DNA of 44,727 nucleotides from Gallionella sp. UBA6045 (GTDB lineage Bacteria > Pseudomonadota > Gammaproteobacteria > Burkholderiales > Gallionellaceae), in assembly GCA_002429165.1 (NCBI GenBank), contig DIYV01000124.1, positions 8,381-53,107 on the forward strand, written 5' to 3'. Positions within the stretch are counted from its first letter, which is position 1. Each line of letters opens with the position of its first letter. Shown in pieces: positions 24,851 to 35,697 of this stretch. The position numbers and the translations under genes were made by a program. The notes under the pieces are model-generated. The model ran no database searches and was not told the DNA's origin. It was given only the letters and a program-made list of their open reading frames with translations.

Positions 24851-25432
24851 ATGGCGAGACCCATTCAATTCGAACGAGATGATGTCCTGGAAAAGGCCAT
24901 GCAGGCATTCTGGGATCAAGGCTATAACGCGACCAGCATGGCCGATCTGGTCGATGTAACGGATCTCGGACCCGGCAGCATCTATGCGGCTTTCGATTCC
25001 AAAGAGGGGCTGTTCCTGGCTGCACTTGACCACTATGCAGAACACAGCGTGGCAAAGATCGAACGCGCCTTGACAGAGGCGGATTCGCCGCTGGAGGGCA
25101 TTCGCAGTTTTTTCCGGAAACTGGGCAGGGAAGCCGCAGGGGAACGCGCAAATCGCAGTTGTTTATTGGTAAATACTGTGCTTGAAATGGCCCGCCAGAA
25201 CCAAGCTGTGCAAAAGCGGGTGAACCGACATCTCGATACTATCGAGGCCCTGTTCCGGCATGCCCTTGAGACCGCCCAGACCAACGGGGAACTGTCACCC
25301 GAGAAGGATCCAAAGGCTATGGCCACATTCCTGATGACATCTATTTGGGGCCTGCGCGTCCTCGGCGGGACTAACCCTGCGCCTGCGCGAACACGGTCCG
25401 TGATCAATCAACTTCTGACTTTGCTTAAATGA
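24851..25432 (+). CDS. TetR-family transcriptional regulator
   Basis: A 193-residue repressor-type regulator with an N-terminal helix-turn-helix (about 8-52: DVLEKAMQAFWDQGYNATSMADLVDVTDLGPGSIYAAFDSKEGLF, abbreviated here only by its two ends DVLEKA and DSKEGLF) and an all-helical ligand domain. Cys residues in this kind of protein can sense electrophiles; here one Cys is seen (NRSCLLVN, near 103), as in NemR-like regulators. It lies divergently from the OYE-SDR-AKR set and is a plausible controller of it. Its upstream region is occupied by the peroxiredoxin fragment, so its promoter must lie within that fragment. Confidence 0.9.
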   Translation: MARPIQFERDDVLEKAMQAFWDQGYNATSMADLVDVTDLGPGSIYAAFDSKEGLFLAALDHYAEHSVAKIERALTEADSPLEGIRSFFRKLGREAAGERANRSCLLVNTVLEMARQNQAVQKRVNRHLDTIEALFRHALETAQTNGELSPEKDPKAMATFLMTSIWGLRVLGGTNPAPARTRSVINQLLTLLK

Positions 25433-25573
25433 ACATCCATCGAGCAACACTTCAGGCCGGATAGTTGCACAATTTTTTAGAACGGCTCGCCTTACCCGGT
25501 CTCTTGCTTTGCCTTCAATCACAATAGCAGCCTACGACCACTCGTAGCTGTTGAGTATTCCCTGAAACTATTT

Positions 25574-26047
25574 TTAAATGCGCAAGCGCTGGTACTCGAG
25601 CCAGGTGAGGACAATAACGAATAGATCAAGAATCGAAAGTGCCAGGAGCCACACTGAATGAGTGTGCGAGTAGCGATAGATTTGGTACACAAGGAACAAC
25701 CCGAATGCCAGGATTGCAACCGGATAGGCCCACAAGCGCTTGCGGAACAGAGCCCATACAAGACCAACCTTGACTACGCCATGCCACAGCAGGAAGAATG
25801 CGGCAAAGGCTTTGGTGCCGTTTGATAGGTGCTGCGCTGAGTGCAGTAGAAAATTGGCAAGAACGTCATGAGGATCCTCGCTGAGTTCGTGCTGGGTGAA
25901 GATCCGCAACATTCCACTGATTTGACCGGGATTCACAAAGAACAAGACAATACCGCCGATAACTTCGAGCACACCGTCGATGGCCTTGCCAATCAGACTG
26001 ATGTCGAAGAGGATATGAACCGTCTTGTCTCTATCGTCTTGTTCCAT
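25574..26047 (-). CDS. DUF2127 family membrane protein
   Basis: A 157-residue inner-membrane protein with about four hydrophobic segments (near 14-35, 72-95, 100-120 and 130-150). The N-terminal KTVHILFDISLIGKAIDGVL and the FLLWHGVVKVGLVWALFRKRLW loop are typical of the DUF2127 family, whose role is unknown. The start at 26047 has GGGA 4-5 bases upstream; the longer frame to 26119 has no ribosome-binding site. It converges with the TetR gene and shows no clear functional link to its neighbours. Confidence 0.8.
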   Translation of the reverse strand: MEQDDRDKTVHILFDISLIGKAIDGVLEVIGGIVLFFVNPGQISGMLRIFTQHELSEDPHDVLANFLLHSAQHLSNGTKAFAAFFLLWHGVVKVGLVWALFRKRLWAYPVAILAFGLFLVYQIYRYSHTHSVWLLALSILDLFVIVLTWLEYQRLRI

Positions 26048-26286
26048 TTTATCCCGATTAAATCCGAATCCTGCCCCACAGCTATTTTGCGGGGCGGTGT
26101 GTTCGTATAATAAAGCCAAAAATTGATTGGGACTTTGCAGAAAGAGTTTTCAACACAACAGACGCATTCCGGATGTTCGATTTTCCCGGAAACGAAAGTT
26201 CAAAGATCAAGCTCCGAAGAGGCAAAGAAGCACAGAGGAATTGCCGCCCGGTGCAGTGGCATATTTGGGGCGATCGTTTCAAATTG

Positions 26287-26318
26287 TGCATTCGGCGGAC
26301 TGTACGCCGCCGAATGCA
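26287..26318 (-). terminator. Strong hairpin downstream of the Spy-like gene
   Basis: A perfect 12-bp stem, TGCATTCGGCGG paired with CCGCCGAATGCA around an 8-base loop, lies 19 bp beyond the Spy-like stop. The T tract after it on the minus strand is short (CAATTTG), so it may be a weak terminator or an mRNA-stabilising end. Confidence 0.55.
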
Positions 26319-26336
26319 TCCAAACTAATATCCCCA

Positions 26337-26870
26337 TCACCGCATCATGGGACCATAGCCGCGACCGCCCCAATCCCGGGATTTCTCACGTTGTTCCTTG
26401 GTCAGGATGCTGTTGATCCGGTTATGTGCATCCACCGAATTATCCACCATCTGGAGGCGCAAGCTCTCGATCACCTTGTATTGCTTGTTGATCGCGGCCA
26501 AATCCTGTTTGTCTGCGTCGTAAAGTTCCTGCAATTTGTCCTGGGCGTCCATCATTTCGCCCATCACCGCCCATTGCTTTGTACGCATTTCATGCCGTAT
26601 CTGGGTGATCTTGGTTTTTTGATCCTCGCTAAGATTCAGTTCCCGGAAATTTCCCTAACCCATCATACCGTGGCCCATACCATAACCAGGCCCATATCCG
26701 CCCATCATGCCAGGCCCCATTCCATATCCTGGTCCGTAACCTTCCATCATTCCCGGCCCCATGCCGTTCTGCCAACCAGACTGTGGTTCGGCGGCAGGGG
26801 TGTTTGCCATTACCCCGAACAATGATGCTGCCAGAGCGATGCTGATAATGCGTAAATAGCTATTCATCAT
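26337..26870 (-). pseudogene. Spy/CpxP-like periplasmic protein gene split by an in-frame TAG
   Basis: A signal peptide (to about residue 26, NTPAA) is followed by Gly/Met/Tyr-rich repeats of the type GYGPGYGMGPGMM. A TAG then occurs at 26655-26657. After it, in the same frame and without a new start for 22 codons, comes GNFRELNLSEDQKTKITQIR and a helical domain ending with ILTKEQREKSR. These two segments carry the LTxxQ-type repeats of the Spy/CpxP family, which protects periplasmic proteins and binds metals such as Zn or Cu. The full reading would be about 177 residues. One base change explains the break; read-through or a sequencing error are alternatives. Confidence 0.75.
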
Positions 26871-27343
26871 ATTTCTCCTAGGGAATTAAAGTGATCTCAT
26901 CTCGAAATTCCGAGGACGTTTCAGGCATTAACCAGGGTCGAAATGCGCCAAAACATCTAAATCACTTATGGCAATGTATACCTCCAAAACTAATATTTCA
27001 ACATGGGAAATTGCCTACGACTATTGGCGAACTGATTAAATCAGAAGGCGCAGCCCATAAACATTTGCATTACCTTTTGTAGTGATGCCAGGACCGTTAT
27101 GCGATAAATTGGCATCGAAAGTTTTCCATAAGCCAATGATACAGCATCGATTTCATACTGCTCATAACAAGAACTTGCCTCGCCACCCCGCTTCAATAAT
27201 CCTTGACTGTGTGGATTATTCTGCAGAAGGCACAATTTTTCGACAAGCAAACAACCGGGCCGGTTACCCGTCCCCATTCATCCGGTTGGGAAAGCATGCA
27301 AAATCGCGTAAACTGTCAGGTCGCCTCAATCGAGATGGATGGC
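26871..27343. other. Intergenic region upstream of uvrA, no gene seen
   Basis: Short frames here lack ribosome-binding sites and family features. I found no LexA box of the CTGT-N8-ACAG type, so SOS control of uvrA is not evident. The only structure is the inverted repeat listed at 27195-27220. The Spy-like gene on the minus strand and uvrA on the plus strand both start from this region. Confidence 0.5.
27195..27220. repeat. Inverted repeat upstream of uvrA
   Basis: AATAATCC and GGATTATT form a perfect 8-bp inverted repeat with a 10-base spacer, about 125 bp before the uvrA start. It could be an operator or a leader hairpin; no regulator is implied by the sequence. Confidence 0.35.
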
Positions 27344-30163
27344 ATGGAACAGATACGCATACGTGGTGCCCGCACCCACAATTTAAAAAACATCAGCCTG
27401 GATCTGCCCCGCCACAAACTGGTAGTCATCACCGGTTTGTCCGGTTCAGGTAAGTCCTCACTCGCTTTTGACACCCTGTACGCCGAGGGACAGCGCCGCT
27501 ACGTGGAGTCGCTTTCCGCTTACGCGCGGCAGTTTTTGCAGTTGATGGAAAAACCGGATGTGGACCTGATCGAGGGCCTGTCGCCTGCGATCGCGATCGA
27601 GCAGAAGGCCACTTCGCACAATCCGCGCTCCACAGTCGGCACCGTCACCGAGATCCACGATTACCTGCGTCTGCTATTCGCGCGCGCCGGCGATCCCTAT
27701 TGTCCGCAGCACGATCTGGTGTTGCAGGCGCAGAGTGTCGGGCAGATGGTGGACCATGTCCTGCAACTGCCGCAGGATACGCGCATCATGATCCTGTCGC
27801 CGCTGGTGGTGGAGCGCAAGGGCGAGCAACTGGATCTGTTCGACGAATTGCGCGCACAGGGTTTCACTCGATTGCGCATCAACGGCAAGGTGTATGAGAT
27901 CGACGCATTGCCGGCCTTGCAGAAAACCAAAAAGCACACTGTCGAGATCGTGGTGGACCGTCTGAAGGTCAATGTAGAAGCCAAGCAGCGGCTGGCCGAG
28001 TCGTTCGAGACCGCGTTGCGCCATGCCGAAGGCCGCGCTGTTGCAGTCGAGATGGATACCGAGAAGGAGCATATGTTCTCGGCTAAATTCGCCTGTCCGA
28101 TCTGCAACTATTCGCTGCCGGAACTGGAACCGCGTTTGTTCTCTTTCAACAACCCGATGGGCGCATGTCCAAAGTGCGATGGCCTCGGCAACATCAACTT
28201 TTTCGATCCCAAGCGCATCGTCGTTTTTCCGACACTCAGTTTGAGCTCAGGCGCGATCAAGGGCTGGGACAGGCGCAACCAGTTCTATCACCAGTTGCTC
28301 GCCGGACTCGCGAAGCATTACAACTTCGATATCGAGCAATCCTTCGAGAGCTTGCCGGAGAAGATCCAGCAGGTGATCCTGTATGGCAGCGGCAAGACCG
28401 AGATCCCTTTTCAATACCTGAACGAGCGCGGCAAGCCGATGCTGCGCGAACATGTGTTCGAGGGCGTCGTCAATAATCTGGAAAGGCGCTATAACGAGAC
28501 GGATTCGCCCACCGTGCGCGAGGAACTGTCAAAGTATCTGAACGGCTGCGTTTGCCCGGAATGCAATGGCACGCGACTGCGTCTGGAAGCGCGCCATGTG
28601 CGCGTCGCGGATATGAACCTGTATGAGATCAGCGCACTGCCTTTGAAGCAGACACTGACATTCTTCCAGGGCCTGAAGCTGCAAGGCCACAAGCAGGCGA
28701 TTGCAGAAAAGATCGTGCAGGAGATCGCCAACCGGCTGACCTTTCTGAACAACGTCGGGCTGGAATATCTGTCGCTGGAGCGCTCCGCTGAGACCCTGTC
28801 GGGTGGCGAAGCACAGCGCATCCGGCTCGCATCTCAGATTGGCTCAGGCCTGACCGGCGTGATGTATGTGCTGGACGAGCCTTCCATCGGCCTGCATCAG
28901 CGCGACAACGACCGCCTGTTGACCACACTGAAGAAACTGCGCGACATGGGCAATAGTGTGATAGTGGTGGAGCACGATGAAGAGGCTATCCTCGCCGCCG
29001 ATCATGTGGTGGACATGGGGCCGGGCGCGGGCGAACACGGCGGGCTGATTGTGGCACAAGGCACGCCCAGGGAAATTTGCGAAAACAAGAATTCGCTCAC
29101 CGGCGATTATCTGACCGGACGACGCAGCATTCCTATGCCGAAGAAAGTTATCCAACCCGACCCTGAACGCATGCTGCAAATCGTGGGTGCTTCCGGCAAT
29201 AATCTAAAAGGTGTGACACTGAATCTTCCGGTCGGACTGATGGTGTGCGTGACCGGCGTATCCGGTTCCGGCAAATCCACGCTGATCAACGACACGCTGT
29301 ATCCGGCCGTGGCGCAACATCTCTACGGCAGCAACACCGAACCCGCACCTTACGCCGAGATCCGCGGCCTGGAATTTTTCGACAAGGTGATCAACGTCGA
29401 TCAAAGCCCGATCGGACGCACGCCGCGTTCCAATCCCGCCACCTATACCGGCCTGTTCACGCCCATCCGCGAACTGTTCGCCGGCGTACCTTCGGCGCGC
29501 GAACGCGGCTATGGGCCGGGACGCTTTTCGTTCAACGTCAAGGGTGGACGCTGCGAATCCTGCCAGGGTGACGGCATGATCAAAGTCGAAATGCATTTTT
29601 TGCCGGATGTGTATGTTCCGTGTGACGTGTGTCACAGCCAACGCTACAACAGAGAGACGCTGGAGATCCAATACAAGGGCAAGAACGTACACCAGATTCT
29701 GCAGATGACGGTGGAACAGGCCCATGAATTTTTCGCTCCGGTGCCCATCATCGCGCGCAAATTGCAAACTCTGCTGGATGTTGGTCTGGGATACATCACA
29801 CTGGGACAATCCGCCACCACGCTGTCAGGCGGCGAAGCACAACGAGTCAAACTTTCATTGGAGTTGTCCAAACGCGACACCGGACGCACCCTGTACATCT
29901 TGGACGAACCCACTACCGGTTTGCATTTCCACGACATCGCCCTGCTGCTCAAAGTGATCCACAAGCTGCGCGACCAGGGCAACACCGTGGTGGTGATCGA
30001 GCACAACCTGGATGTGATCAAAACAGCCGACTGGGTGATAGACCTCGGCCCGGAAGGCGGAGACGGCGGCGGACGCATCATCGCCGAAGGTGCACCGAAA
30101 GAACTCGCAGTTAATAAAAATAGCGCGACCGGAAAGTATTTGAAACACGCGCTCAACAGATAA
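27344..30163 (+). CDS. uvrA: UvrA, excinuclease ABC subunit A
   Basis: A 939-residue tandem ABC ATPase, the damage-recognition subunit of nucleotide excision repair, which loads UvrB onto DNA. The first Walker [10 protein letters not shown] is at 31-39 and the second, GVSGSGKST, near 640. The ABC signatures [12 protein letters not shown] and [12 protein letters not shown], and the zinc-binding pairs CPIC/CPKC, the single CPEC motif and CESC/CDVC, are all present. The start at 27344 gives the canonical N-terminus [16 protein letters not shown] and the E. coli length; the frame is open further upstream without family similarity. In many betaproteobacteria uvrA lies beside the MFS-ssb pair; here a 10-kb block separates them. 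Confidence 0.97.
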   Translation: MEQIRIRGARTHNLKNISLDLPRHKLVVITGLSGSGKSSLAFDTLYAEGQRRYVESLSAYARQFLQLMEKPDVDLIEGLSPAIAIEQKATSHNPRSTVGTVTEIHDYLRLLFARAGDPYCPQHDLVLQAQSVGQMVDHVLQLPQDTRIMILSPLVVERKGEQLDLFDELRAQGFTRLRINGKVYEIDALPALQKTKKHTVEIVVDRLKVNVEAKQRLAESFETALRHAEGRAVAVEMDTEKEHMFSAKFACPICNYSLPELEPRLFSFNNPMGACPKCDGLGNINFFDPKRIVVFPTLSLSSGAIKGWDRRNQFYHQLLAGLAKHYNFDIEQSFESLPEKIQQVILYGSGKTEIPFQYLNERGKPMLREHVFEGVVNNLERRYNETDSPTVREELSKYLNGCVCPECNGTRLRLEARHVRVADMNLYEISALPLKQTLTFFQGLKLQGHKQAIAEKIVQEIANRLTFLNNVGLEYLSLERSAETLSGGEAQRIRLASQIGSGLTGVMYVLDEPSIGLHQRDNDRLLTTLKKLRDMGNSVIVVEHDEEAILAADHVVDMGPGAGEHGGLIVAQGTPREICENKNSLTGDYLTGRRSIPMPKKVIQPDPERMLQIVGASGNNLKGVTLNLPVGLMVCVTGVSGSGKSTLINDTLYPAVAQHLYGSNTEPAPYAEIRGLEFFDKVINVDQSPIGRTPRSNPATYTGLFTPIRELFAGVPSARERGYGPGRFSFNVKGGRCESCQGDGMIKVEMHFLPDVYVPCDVCHSQRYNRETLEIQYKGKNVHQILQMTVEQAHEFFAPVPIIARKLQTLLDVGLGYITLGQSATTLSGGEAQRVKLSLELSKRDTGRTLYILDEPTTGLHFHDIALLLKVIHKLRDQGNTVVVIEHNLDVIKTADWVIDLGPEGGDGGGRIIAEGAPKELAVNKNSATGKYLKHALNR

Positions 30164-30179
30164 ATTCAGAGCTGATTCG

Positions 30180-30593
30180 ATGCTGCAAATATCCAAACAC
30201 ATCAGCCTTCCGGATTCCGAGATCAAATTGAATGCCATTCGCGCACAGGGTGCGGGCGGACAGAATGTCAATAAAGTCTCATCTGCCATCCATCTGCGCT
30301 TTGATATCAACGCATCGTCACTGCCGGATATTTATAAGGAAAGACTCAGGCAGCTGACTGACCGGCGTATTTCCAGCGACGGCGTGATCATCATCAAGGC
30401 GCAGCGCTATCGCAGTCAGGACAAGAATCGCGAAGATGCCCTTGCACGACTACAGGCATTGATCGTAAGTTCGGCCATCATACCCAAAGCACGCACCGCA
30501 ACCAGGCCCACCAGGGCTTCAAAAAAAAGACGCCTGGATAGCAAAACGCAGCGCGGGCAACTGAAATCCTTGCGCGGCAAGGTTGATAGCTAG
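30180..30593 (+). CDS. arfB: ArfB (YaeJ) ribosome-rescue peptidyl-tRNA hydrolase
   Basis: A 137-residue release-factor-like protein with the GGQ motif ([13 protein letters not shown], near 24-30) that hydrolyses peptidyl-tRNA on ribosomes stalled without a stop codon. The C-terminus is a lysine/arginine-rich tail ([20 protein letters not shown]), which enters the empty mRNA channel. There is no codon-recognition domain, which separates it from RF1 and RF2. It starts 16 bp after uvrA and is probably co-transcribed with it; a strong terminator follows. Confidence 0.93.
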   Translation: MLQISKHISLPDSEIKLNAIRAQGAGGQNVNKVSSAIHLRFDINASSLPDIYKERLRQLTDRRISSDGVIIIKAQRYRSQDKNREDALARLQALIVSSAIIPKARTATRPTRASKKRRLDSKTQRGQLKSLRGKVDS

Positions 30594-30617
30594 CGGTAAT
30601 TGTTTTATTGAAAAATA

Positions 30618-30645
30618 AAAAAAGCCGGACGAATCCGGCTTTTTT
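30618..30645. terminator. Bidirectional terminator between arfB and rplQ
   Basis: AAAGCCGGA pairs with TCCGGCTTT around the loop CGAA and is flanked by A and T runs on both sides. It ends arfB on the plus strand and the alpha ribosomal operon on the minus strand. Confidence 0.9.
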
Positions 30646-30665
30646 GTATGGTGCTGAACGAATGA

Positions 30666-31052
30666 TTACTCAGCATCAACAGCTGTTGCGTCTGCCGGAC
30701 GGTCCATCAACTCGATCAATGCCATCGGAGCATTGTCGCCTTTACGGAAACCGAACTTGAGGATGCGCAGATAACCGCCGTTGCGTGCTGCATAGCGCGG
30801 ACCGAGTTCGTCGAACAGCTTGGTGACCATTTCTCGATCGCGCAAACGGGCAAATGCCAGACGACGGTTCGCCAGACTCGGGGTCTTGCCCAGTGTCAGG
30901 ATAGGCTCTGCAACACGGCGCAGTTCCTTGGCCTTGGGCAAAGTGGTCTTGATCAGTTCATGGCGTAACAATGACACTGTCATGTTGCGAAACATTGCCA
31001 GACGGTGGCTGCTGGTACGGTTGAGTTTTCTTAAACCTAAACGGTGACGCAT
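30666..31052 (-). CDS. rplQ: 50S ribosomal protein L17
   Basis: A 128-residue L17, starting [20 protein letters not shown], the standard signature. It is the last gene of the alpha operon, 36 bp after rpoA, and is followed by a bidirectional terminator. It binds 23S rRNA near the exit tunnel of the large subunit. Confidence 0.98.
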   Translation of the reverse strand: MRHRLGLRKLNRTSSHRLAMFRNMTVSLLRHELIKTTLPKAKELRRVAEPILTLGKTPSLANRRLAFARLRDREMVTKLFDELGPRYAARNGGYLRILKFGFRKGDNAPMALIELMDRPADATAVDAE

Positions 31053-31088
31053 GATTAGCCTTTCTTGCTTCTTTATTGTTGTGCTGCC

Positions 31089-32057
31089 TTAAACCGCAGC
31101 GACAGGCCAGTTTTCCAGCTTCATACCCAGCGACAAATTGTGCTCGGCGAGGACCTGCTTGATTTCGTTCAGCGACTTGCGTCCCAGATTCGGGGTACGC
31201 AGCAGATCATTTTCGGTGTACTGGATCAGATCGCCGATGTAATGGATGCTCTGCGCCTTGAGACAGTTCGAAGAACGCGGAGTCAGTTCCAGATCGTCAA
31301 CGGGACGCAACAGGATAGGATCAACCTTGGGAGTCTGGATCTTCTCGACTATCGGCTCGGTTCCTTCCAGCGCCGCGAACACGGAGAATTGATCCACCAG
31401 AATTCGCGCCGCATTGCGGATCGCTTCTTCAGGATCGACCGCACCATTGGTCTCAATGTGCATCACAAGCTTGTCCAGATCGGTGCGTTGCTCAACGCGC
31501 GCGCTCTCAACGGCATAGCTCACGCGACTGACCGGGCTGAATGATGCGTCCAGCGCGATATGGCCGACTGCGCGGGTCTCGTTCGGAGCCAGTCTGGAGA
31601 TCGCCGACACATAACCGCGGCCCTGTTCGACCTTGATCTGCATGTCCAGCTTGCCGCCGGCAGTCAGGTGCGCGATCACATGATCGGGGTTGATCACTTC
31701 GACATCGGCATTGCCGCCAATGTCTGCCGCTGTCACCACGCCCTGGCCTTCTTTTTTGAGGGTCAGCACGACTTCGGGTGTGTTATGCAAACGCATCACC
31801 ACGCCCTTGAGGTTCAACAGAATATCCACGACATCTTCCTGCACGCCGTCTATGGTGGCGTATTCATGCAGCACACCAGCCATTTTTACTTCAGTCGGCG
31901 CTGCACCCTGCATGGATGAAAGCAGGATACGACGCAATGCATTGCCCAATGTGTGGCCGTAACCGCGTTCAAAAGGTTCCATCACCACTTTTGCCTGGGT
32001 GTCGGAAATCTTTTGCACATCGATGATGCGGGGCTTCAAAAATTCATTGTTAGACAT
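31089..32057 (-). CDS. rpoA: RNA polymerase subunit alpha
   Basis: A 322-residue alpha subunit. The N-terminal dimerisation domain contains [22 protein letters not shown], and the C-terminal domain, which contacts UP elements and activators, contains [25 protein letters not shown] (split here: [10 protein letters not shown] and [10 protein letters not shown]). It nucleates assembly of the polymerase core. It lies between rpsD and rplQ, the normal alpha-operon order. Confidence 0.98.
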   Translation of the reverse strand: MSNNEFLKPRIIDVQKISDTQAKVVMEPFERGYGHTLGNALRRILLSSMQGAAPTEVKMAGVLHEYATIDGVQEDVVDILLNLKGVVMRLHNTPEVVLTLKKEGQGVVTAADIGGNADVEVINPDHVIAHLTAGGKLDMQIKVEQGRGYVSAISRLAPNETRAVGHIALDASFSPVSRVSYAVESARVEQRTDLDKLVMHIETNGAVDPEEAIRNAARILVDQFSVFAALEGTEPIVEKIQTPKVDPILLRPVDDLELTPRSSNCLKAQSIHYIGDLIQYTENDLLRTPNLGRKSLNEIKQVLAEHNLSLGMKLENWPVAAV

Positions 32058-32074
32058 ACGCTACTCCCGGGGGA

Positions 32075-32704
32075 TTACTTGGAATACAACTCAACCACGA
32101 GATGCTCGTTGATGGTTGCAGGCAGTTCTGCACGTTGCGGTTTGGCTTTATATGTTCCCTTAAAGGCCTTGGTGTCCATTTCGATCCACTCAGGGAAACC
32201 ACGCTGTTCAGCCGCAGCGATCGCTGCCTTGATGCGCAGCTGAGCTTTCGATTTTTCGACCACTTCAACCACGTCACCGGGACGCACCTGATAGGACGGA
32301 ATGTTCACGCGTTTGCCGTTTACCAGCAAGCCGTTGTGGCGCACCACTTGACGCGCTTCGGAGCGCGAAGCACCGAAACCCATGCGGTAGGAAACATTAT
32401 CCAGACGCGATTCCAGTATCTGCAGCAGGTTTTCACCGGTAATACCGCGCTGGCTATCCGCTTGCTTGTAGGTCAGACGGAATTGCTTTTCCAGCACGCC
32501 GTAGATACGACGCACTTTTTGCTTTTCACGCAGCTGGCCGCCGTATTCCGACAGACGGGTATTTTTCTTTTGACCGTGCTGGCCGGGCGGATAAGCTCTG
32601 CGTTCAACTCCGCATTTGTCGGTAAAACATTTTTCGCCCTTCAGAAACAGCTTTTCGCCTTCACGGCGGCACTGACGGCACTTTGCATCAAGATTTCTAG
32701 CCAA
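32075..32704 (-). CDS. rpsD: 30S ribosomal protein S4
   Basis: A 209-residue S4, [20 protein letters not shown] at the N-terminus, with two Cys pairs in the first ~35 residues that suggest the zinc-binding form, and an S4 RNA-binding domain near residues 98-160. It starts small-subunit assembly on 16S rRNA and, in enterobacteria, represses the alpha operon. It lies between rpsK and rpoA. Confidence 0.98.
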   Translation of the reverse strand: MARNLDAKCRQCRREGEKLFLKGEKCFTDKCGVERRAYPPGQHGQKKNTRLSEYGGQLREKQKVRRIYGVLEKQFRLTYKQADSQRGITGENLLQILESRLDNVSYRMGFGASRSEARQVVRHNGLLVNGKRVNIPSYQVRPGDVVEVVEKSKAQLRIKAAIAAAEQRGFPEWIEMDTKAFKGTYKAKPQRAELPATINEHLVVELYSK

Positions 32705-32719
32705 GATCGACTCCCAAAA

Positions 32720-33109
32720 TTATATACGACGCTTTTTAGGCGGACGGCAGCCGTTGTGCGGCACCGGTGTTATATCGGAAATGCTGGTGATCTTAAAACC
32801 AGCAGCGTTCAATGCGCGCACTGCGGATTCCCGGCCTGGGCCGGGTCCCTTGATGCGCACTTCAATATTTTTTACGCCGCATTCAGCTGCAGACTTGCCG
32901 ACTGTTTCAGCCGCAACCTGTGCAGCAAACGGTGTGCTTTTTCGCGAACCCTTAAAACCATTCGCACCACTAGTGGACCATGCCAAAGTGTTTCCTTGAC
33001 GGTCGGTGATGGTGACGATTGTGTTATTGAAGGAAGCGTGAACGTGCGCGATACCTTCCGCTACATTTTTCTTTACTTTCTTGCGCACTTTCGTGCTTGG
33101 CTTGGCCAT
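32720..33109 (-). CDS. rpsK: 30S ribosomal protein S11
   Basis: A 129-residue S11 with the conserved [19 protein letters not shown] and the C-terminal [14 protein letters not shown]. It forms part of the platform of the small subunit near the mRNA exit. It lies 15 bp before rpsD in transcription order. Confidence 0.98.
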   Translation of the reverse strand: MAKPSTKVRKKVKKNVAEGIAHVHASFNNTIVTITDRQGNTLAWSTSGANGFKGSRKSTPFAAQVAAETVGKSAAECGVKNIEVRIKGPGPGRESAVRALNAAGFKITSISDITPVPHNGCRPPKKRRI

Positions 33110-33139
33110 ACTCTGATCCTCTAAGGCGTTATAGCAAAC

Positions 33140-33505
33140 TTACTTCTTGGCACCGGCAATCGCCTTGCGCGGACCTTTGCGGGTACGGGCATTGGTGCGA
33201 GTGCGCTGACCGCGACATGGCAGACCGCGACGATGACGCACGCCACGATAGCAGCCCAAGTCCATCAGACGCTTGATGTTCATTGTTGTTTCACGGCGCA
33301 AATCACCTTCCACCGTGACCTTGGCAACCTGTTCGCGCAGCTTTTCTACTTCGGCGTCGGTCAGGTCTTTCATTTTTGTGGCGCCATTCACACCAGCTGC
33401 CGCGCAAATGATTTGCGAGCGAGTGCGTCCGATGCCGTAGATTGCCCTTAAAGCAATCACAGCGTGTTGGTGGTTGGGGATATTGACCCCTGCAATACGT
33501 GCCAT
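33140..33505 (-). CDS. rpsM: 30S ribosomal protein S13
   Basis: A 121-residue S13, [20 protein letters not shown], with the C-terminal [19 protein letters not shown] tail that reaches the P-site tRNA. It sits in the head of the small subunit and bridges to the large subunit. It is the first ribosomal gene after rpmJ. Confidence 0.98.
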   Translation of the reverse strand: MARIAGVNIPNHQHAVIALRAIYGIGRTRSQIICAAAGVNGATKMKDLTDAEVEKLREQVAKVTVEGDLRRETTMNIKRLMDLGCYRGVRHRRGLPCRGQRTRTNARTRKGPRKAIAGAKK

Positions 33506-33578
33506 GCAGCTACCCTATCTTTTGAAAGTCGAAAATTATAACACCCTAGGCCGCCAAGCTCAAATAAGCTTGACTCAA

Positions 33579-33692
33579 TCAGCCTTGGCGTTGCTTATGG
33601 CGCGGCTCGATACAAATCACACGCACCACGCGTTTACGAATCACGATCTTGCAGTGACGACATATCTTCTTCACAGATGCTTGAACTCTCAT
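33579..33692 (-). CDS. rpmJ: 50S ribosomal protein L36
   Basis: A 37-residue protein, [20 protein letters not shown] at the start, with the zinc-ribbon ligands Cys11, Cys14, Cys27 and His32. GGAGA lies before the ATG at 33692. It is a short frame, easily missed, between infA and rpsM. The Cys-containing form needs zinc, unlike the Cys-free paralogs made under zinc shortage in some bacteria. Confidence 0.95.
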   Translation of the reverse strand: MRVQASVKKICRHCKIVIRKRVVRVICIEPRHKQRQG

Positions 33693-33714
33693 TATCTTCT
33701 CCTTACCTGCCTTA

Positions 33715-33933
33715 CTATTTAGCGCGGAACACAATGCGCGCCTTGCTTAAATCATAGGGTGTCAATTCTACCGTCACCTTGTCGCCGGGCAGGATACGAA
33801 TGTAGTGCATACGCATCTTCCCCGAAATATGACCCAGTACCACATGACCATTTTCCAGCTTGATTCTAAATGTTGCATTGGGAAGCGACTCTTCTACTTC
33901 GCCCGCCATCTGAATCACGTCTTCTTTAGACAT
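33715..33933 (-). CDS. infA: Translation initiation factor IF-1
   Basis: A 72-residue OB-fold protein ([20 protein letters not shown], then [20 protein letters not shown]). It binds the A site during initiation. Its ATG overlaps the secY stop (TAATG), so it is translationally coupled. The place between secY and rpmJ is usual for betaproteobacteria but not for E. coli, where infA is elsewhere. Confidence 0.97.
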   Translation of the reverse strand: MSKEDVIQMAGEVEESLPNATFRIKLENGHVVLGHISGKMRMHYIRILPGDKVTVELTPYDLSKARIVFRAK

Positions 33934-35249
33934 TAGCGTGTCAACCCGCCTTTGAAGTTTGCTTTCTTAAGCAAACCTTCATACTGGTGCGTCATGAGAT
34001 AGGACTGCACTTGCGTCATGAAGTCCATCGTTACAACCACCATGATCAGCAGTGACGTGCCACCAAAATAAAATGGCACATTCCATTTAACCACCAGAAA
34101 TTCCGGCAACAAACAAACCAGAGAGATGTACACCGCACCAACCATGGTCAGGCGCATCATTATCTTTTCAACGTAATTCGCCGTCAGCTCGCCTGGGCGT
34201 ATGCCGGGCAAAAAAGCACCGCTCTTCTTCAGGTTGTCCGCAGTATCTTTCGGGCTGAACACCAGCGCCGTGTAGAAAAAGCAGAAAAACACAATCGCAC
34301 CCGCGTAAAGCATCACATAGATCGGCTGCCCGGGCGACAGTTTGTCGCTGATGTCCTTCAACCAACTCATCCCCGGGCTGGTGCCAAACCATCCTGCAAT
34401 CGTCGCAGGGAACAAGATGATGCTGGAGGCGAAGATCGGTGGAATCACACCGGACATATTCAGCTTCAGCGGCAGGTAAGAGCTTTGCCCCCCATAAACC
34501 TTGTTGCCAACCTGACGCTTGGCATAATTAACCAAAATCTTGCGCTGCCCACGCTCAACGAAAACTACCAGCGCCGTAACAGCGATCGCGCCAAAAAACA
34601 ACGTCAACACCAAAGGTATCGAAAACGCGCCGGTACGGGCCAACTCCAGGGTGCTGCCAATCGCACGCGGCAAGCCCGCCGCAATACCTGCAAAAATAAT
34701 CAACGAAATCCCGTTACCCAAACCGCGCTCGGTAATTTGTTCACCCAACCACATCAAGAACATCGTTCCGGTCACCAAAGTTATCACTGTGGTCAACTGG
34801 AACATCGATCCCGGATTGAGCACAAGTCCGTGCTGCGTTTGCAATGCCACCGAAATACCAAATGCCTGAAACATCGCCAAGCCCAATGTGCCATAGCGGG
34901 TGTACTGGGTGATCTTGCGGCGGCCGGCTTCGCCTTCCTTCTTCAATTGTTCCAAGTGCGGAACAGCCATCGTAGCCAACTGCATGATAATCGATGCAGA
35001 GATATACGGCATGATCCCCAGTGCAAATATGGTAAAGCGCGACAAAGCGCCGCCCGAAAACATATTGAACATGCCCAGAATGCCGTTCGATTGCGACTTG
35101 AACAAATCCGCCAACACTGTCGGGTCGATGCCAGGTACCGGTATATGCGCGCCGATGCGGAATACCACCAGCGCACCCAGCAAAAACCAGAGCCGGCTGC
35201 TCAAATCGCCGTACTTTCCTTTGCTCACACCCTTGGCAACCATACTCAC
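33933..35249 (-). CDS. secY: Protein translocase subunit SecY
   Basis: A 438-residue channel protein with ten transmembrane helices, including the plug-region [20 protein letters not shown] and the C-terminal [20 protein letters not shown] loop that contacts SecA and the ribosome. It forms the protein-conducting pore with SecE and SecG. It lies 10 bp after rplO and overlaps infA by one base. Confidence 0.98.
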   Translation of the reverse strand: MSMVAKGVSKGKYGDLSSRLWFLLGALVVFRIGAHIPVPGIDPTVLADLFKSQSNGILGMFNMFSGGALSRFTIFALGIMPYISASIIMQLATMAVPHLEQLKKEGEAGRRKITQYTRYGTLGLAMFQAFGISVALQTQHGLVLNPGSMFQLTTVITLVTGTMFLMWLGEQITERGLGNGISLIIFAGIAAGLPRAIGSTLELARTGAFSIPLVLTLFFGAIAVTALVVFVERGQRKILVNYAKRQVGNKVYGGQSSYLPLKLNMSGVIPPIFASSIILFPATIAGWFGTSPGMSWLKDISDKLSPGQPIYVMLYAGAIVFFCFFYTALVFSPKDTADNLKKSGAFLPGIRPGELTANYVEKIMMRLTMVGAVYISLVCLLPEFLVVKWNVPFYFGGTSLLIMVVVTMDFMTQVQSYLMTHQYEGLLKKANFKGGLTR

Positions 35250-35259
35250 CTACTAACCC

Positions 35260-35694
35260 TTACTCGGCGATGCTACCGCCAGCGGCTTCAATCGCTGTAC
35301 GTGCACCCTTGGTTGCCAGCAAACCTTGCAACTTCACTGCACGGGTAATTTCACCGCACAGTATTACCTTTACAGACAGCGCATTTGCATGCACCACACC
35401 CGCTTGCTTGAGTGCCAGCAGATCAATACTATCTACCGGCATCTTCTGCAGATCCGACAAACGCACCTGCGCCGTGTCGTAACGCGTCAGCGAAATAAAT
35501 CCACGCTTCGGCAAACGACGTTGCAGCGGCATTTGACCGCCTTCAAAACCGACCTTGTGAAATCCGCCGGCCCGGGACTTCTGCCCCTTGTGACCGCGAC
35601 CCGCTGTCTTCCCCAAACCGGAACCGATACCGCGACCCACACGACGCTTCGCGTGCTTGGCACCTTGTGCAGGTTGAATTTTATTGAGTTGCAT
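35260..35694 (-). CDS. rplO: 50S ribosomal protein L15
   Basis: A 144-residue L15 with the Gly/Arg-rich N-terminal extension ([20 protein letters not shown]) and the conserved [18 protein letters not shown]. It is a late assembly protein of the large subunit. It lies between rpmD and secY. Confidence 0.98.
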   Translation of the reverse strand: MQLNKIQPAQGAKHAKRRVGRGIGSGLGKTAGRGHKGQKSRAGGFHKVGFEGGQMPLQRRLPKRGFISLTRYDTAQVRLSDLQKMPVDSIDLLALKQAGVVHANALSVKVILCGEITRAVKLQGLLATKGARTAIEAAGGSIAE

Positions 35695-35697
35695 TTG

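Noticed and set aside
24839..25045. 5' extension of the peroxiredoxin-like frame
   Set aside because: It reads antisense through the TetR gene and shows no thioredoxin-fold sequence or catalytic Cys.
26871..27343. LexA box for uvrA
   Set aside because: No CTGT-N8-ACAG match was seen on reading the region.
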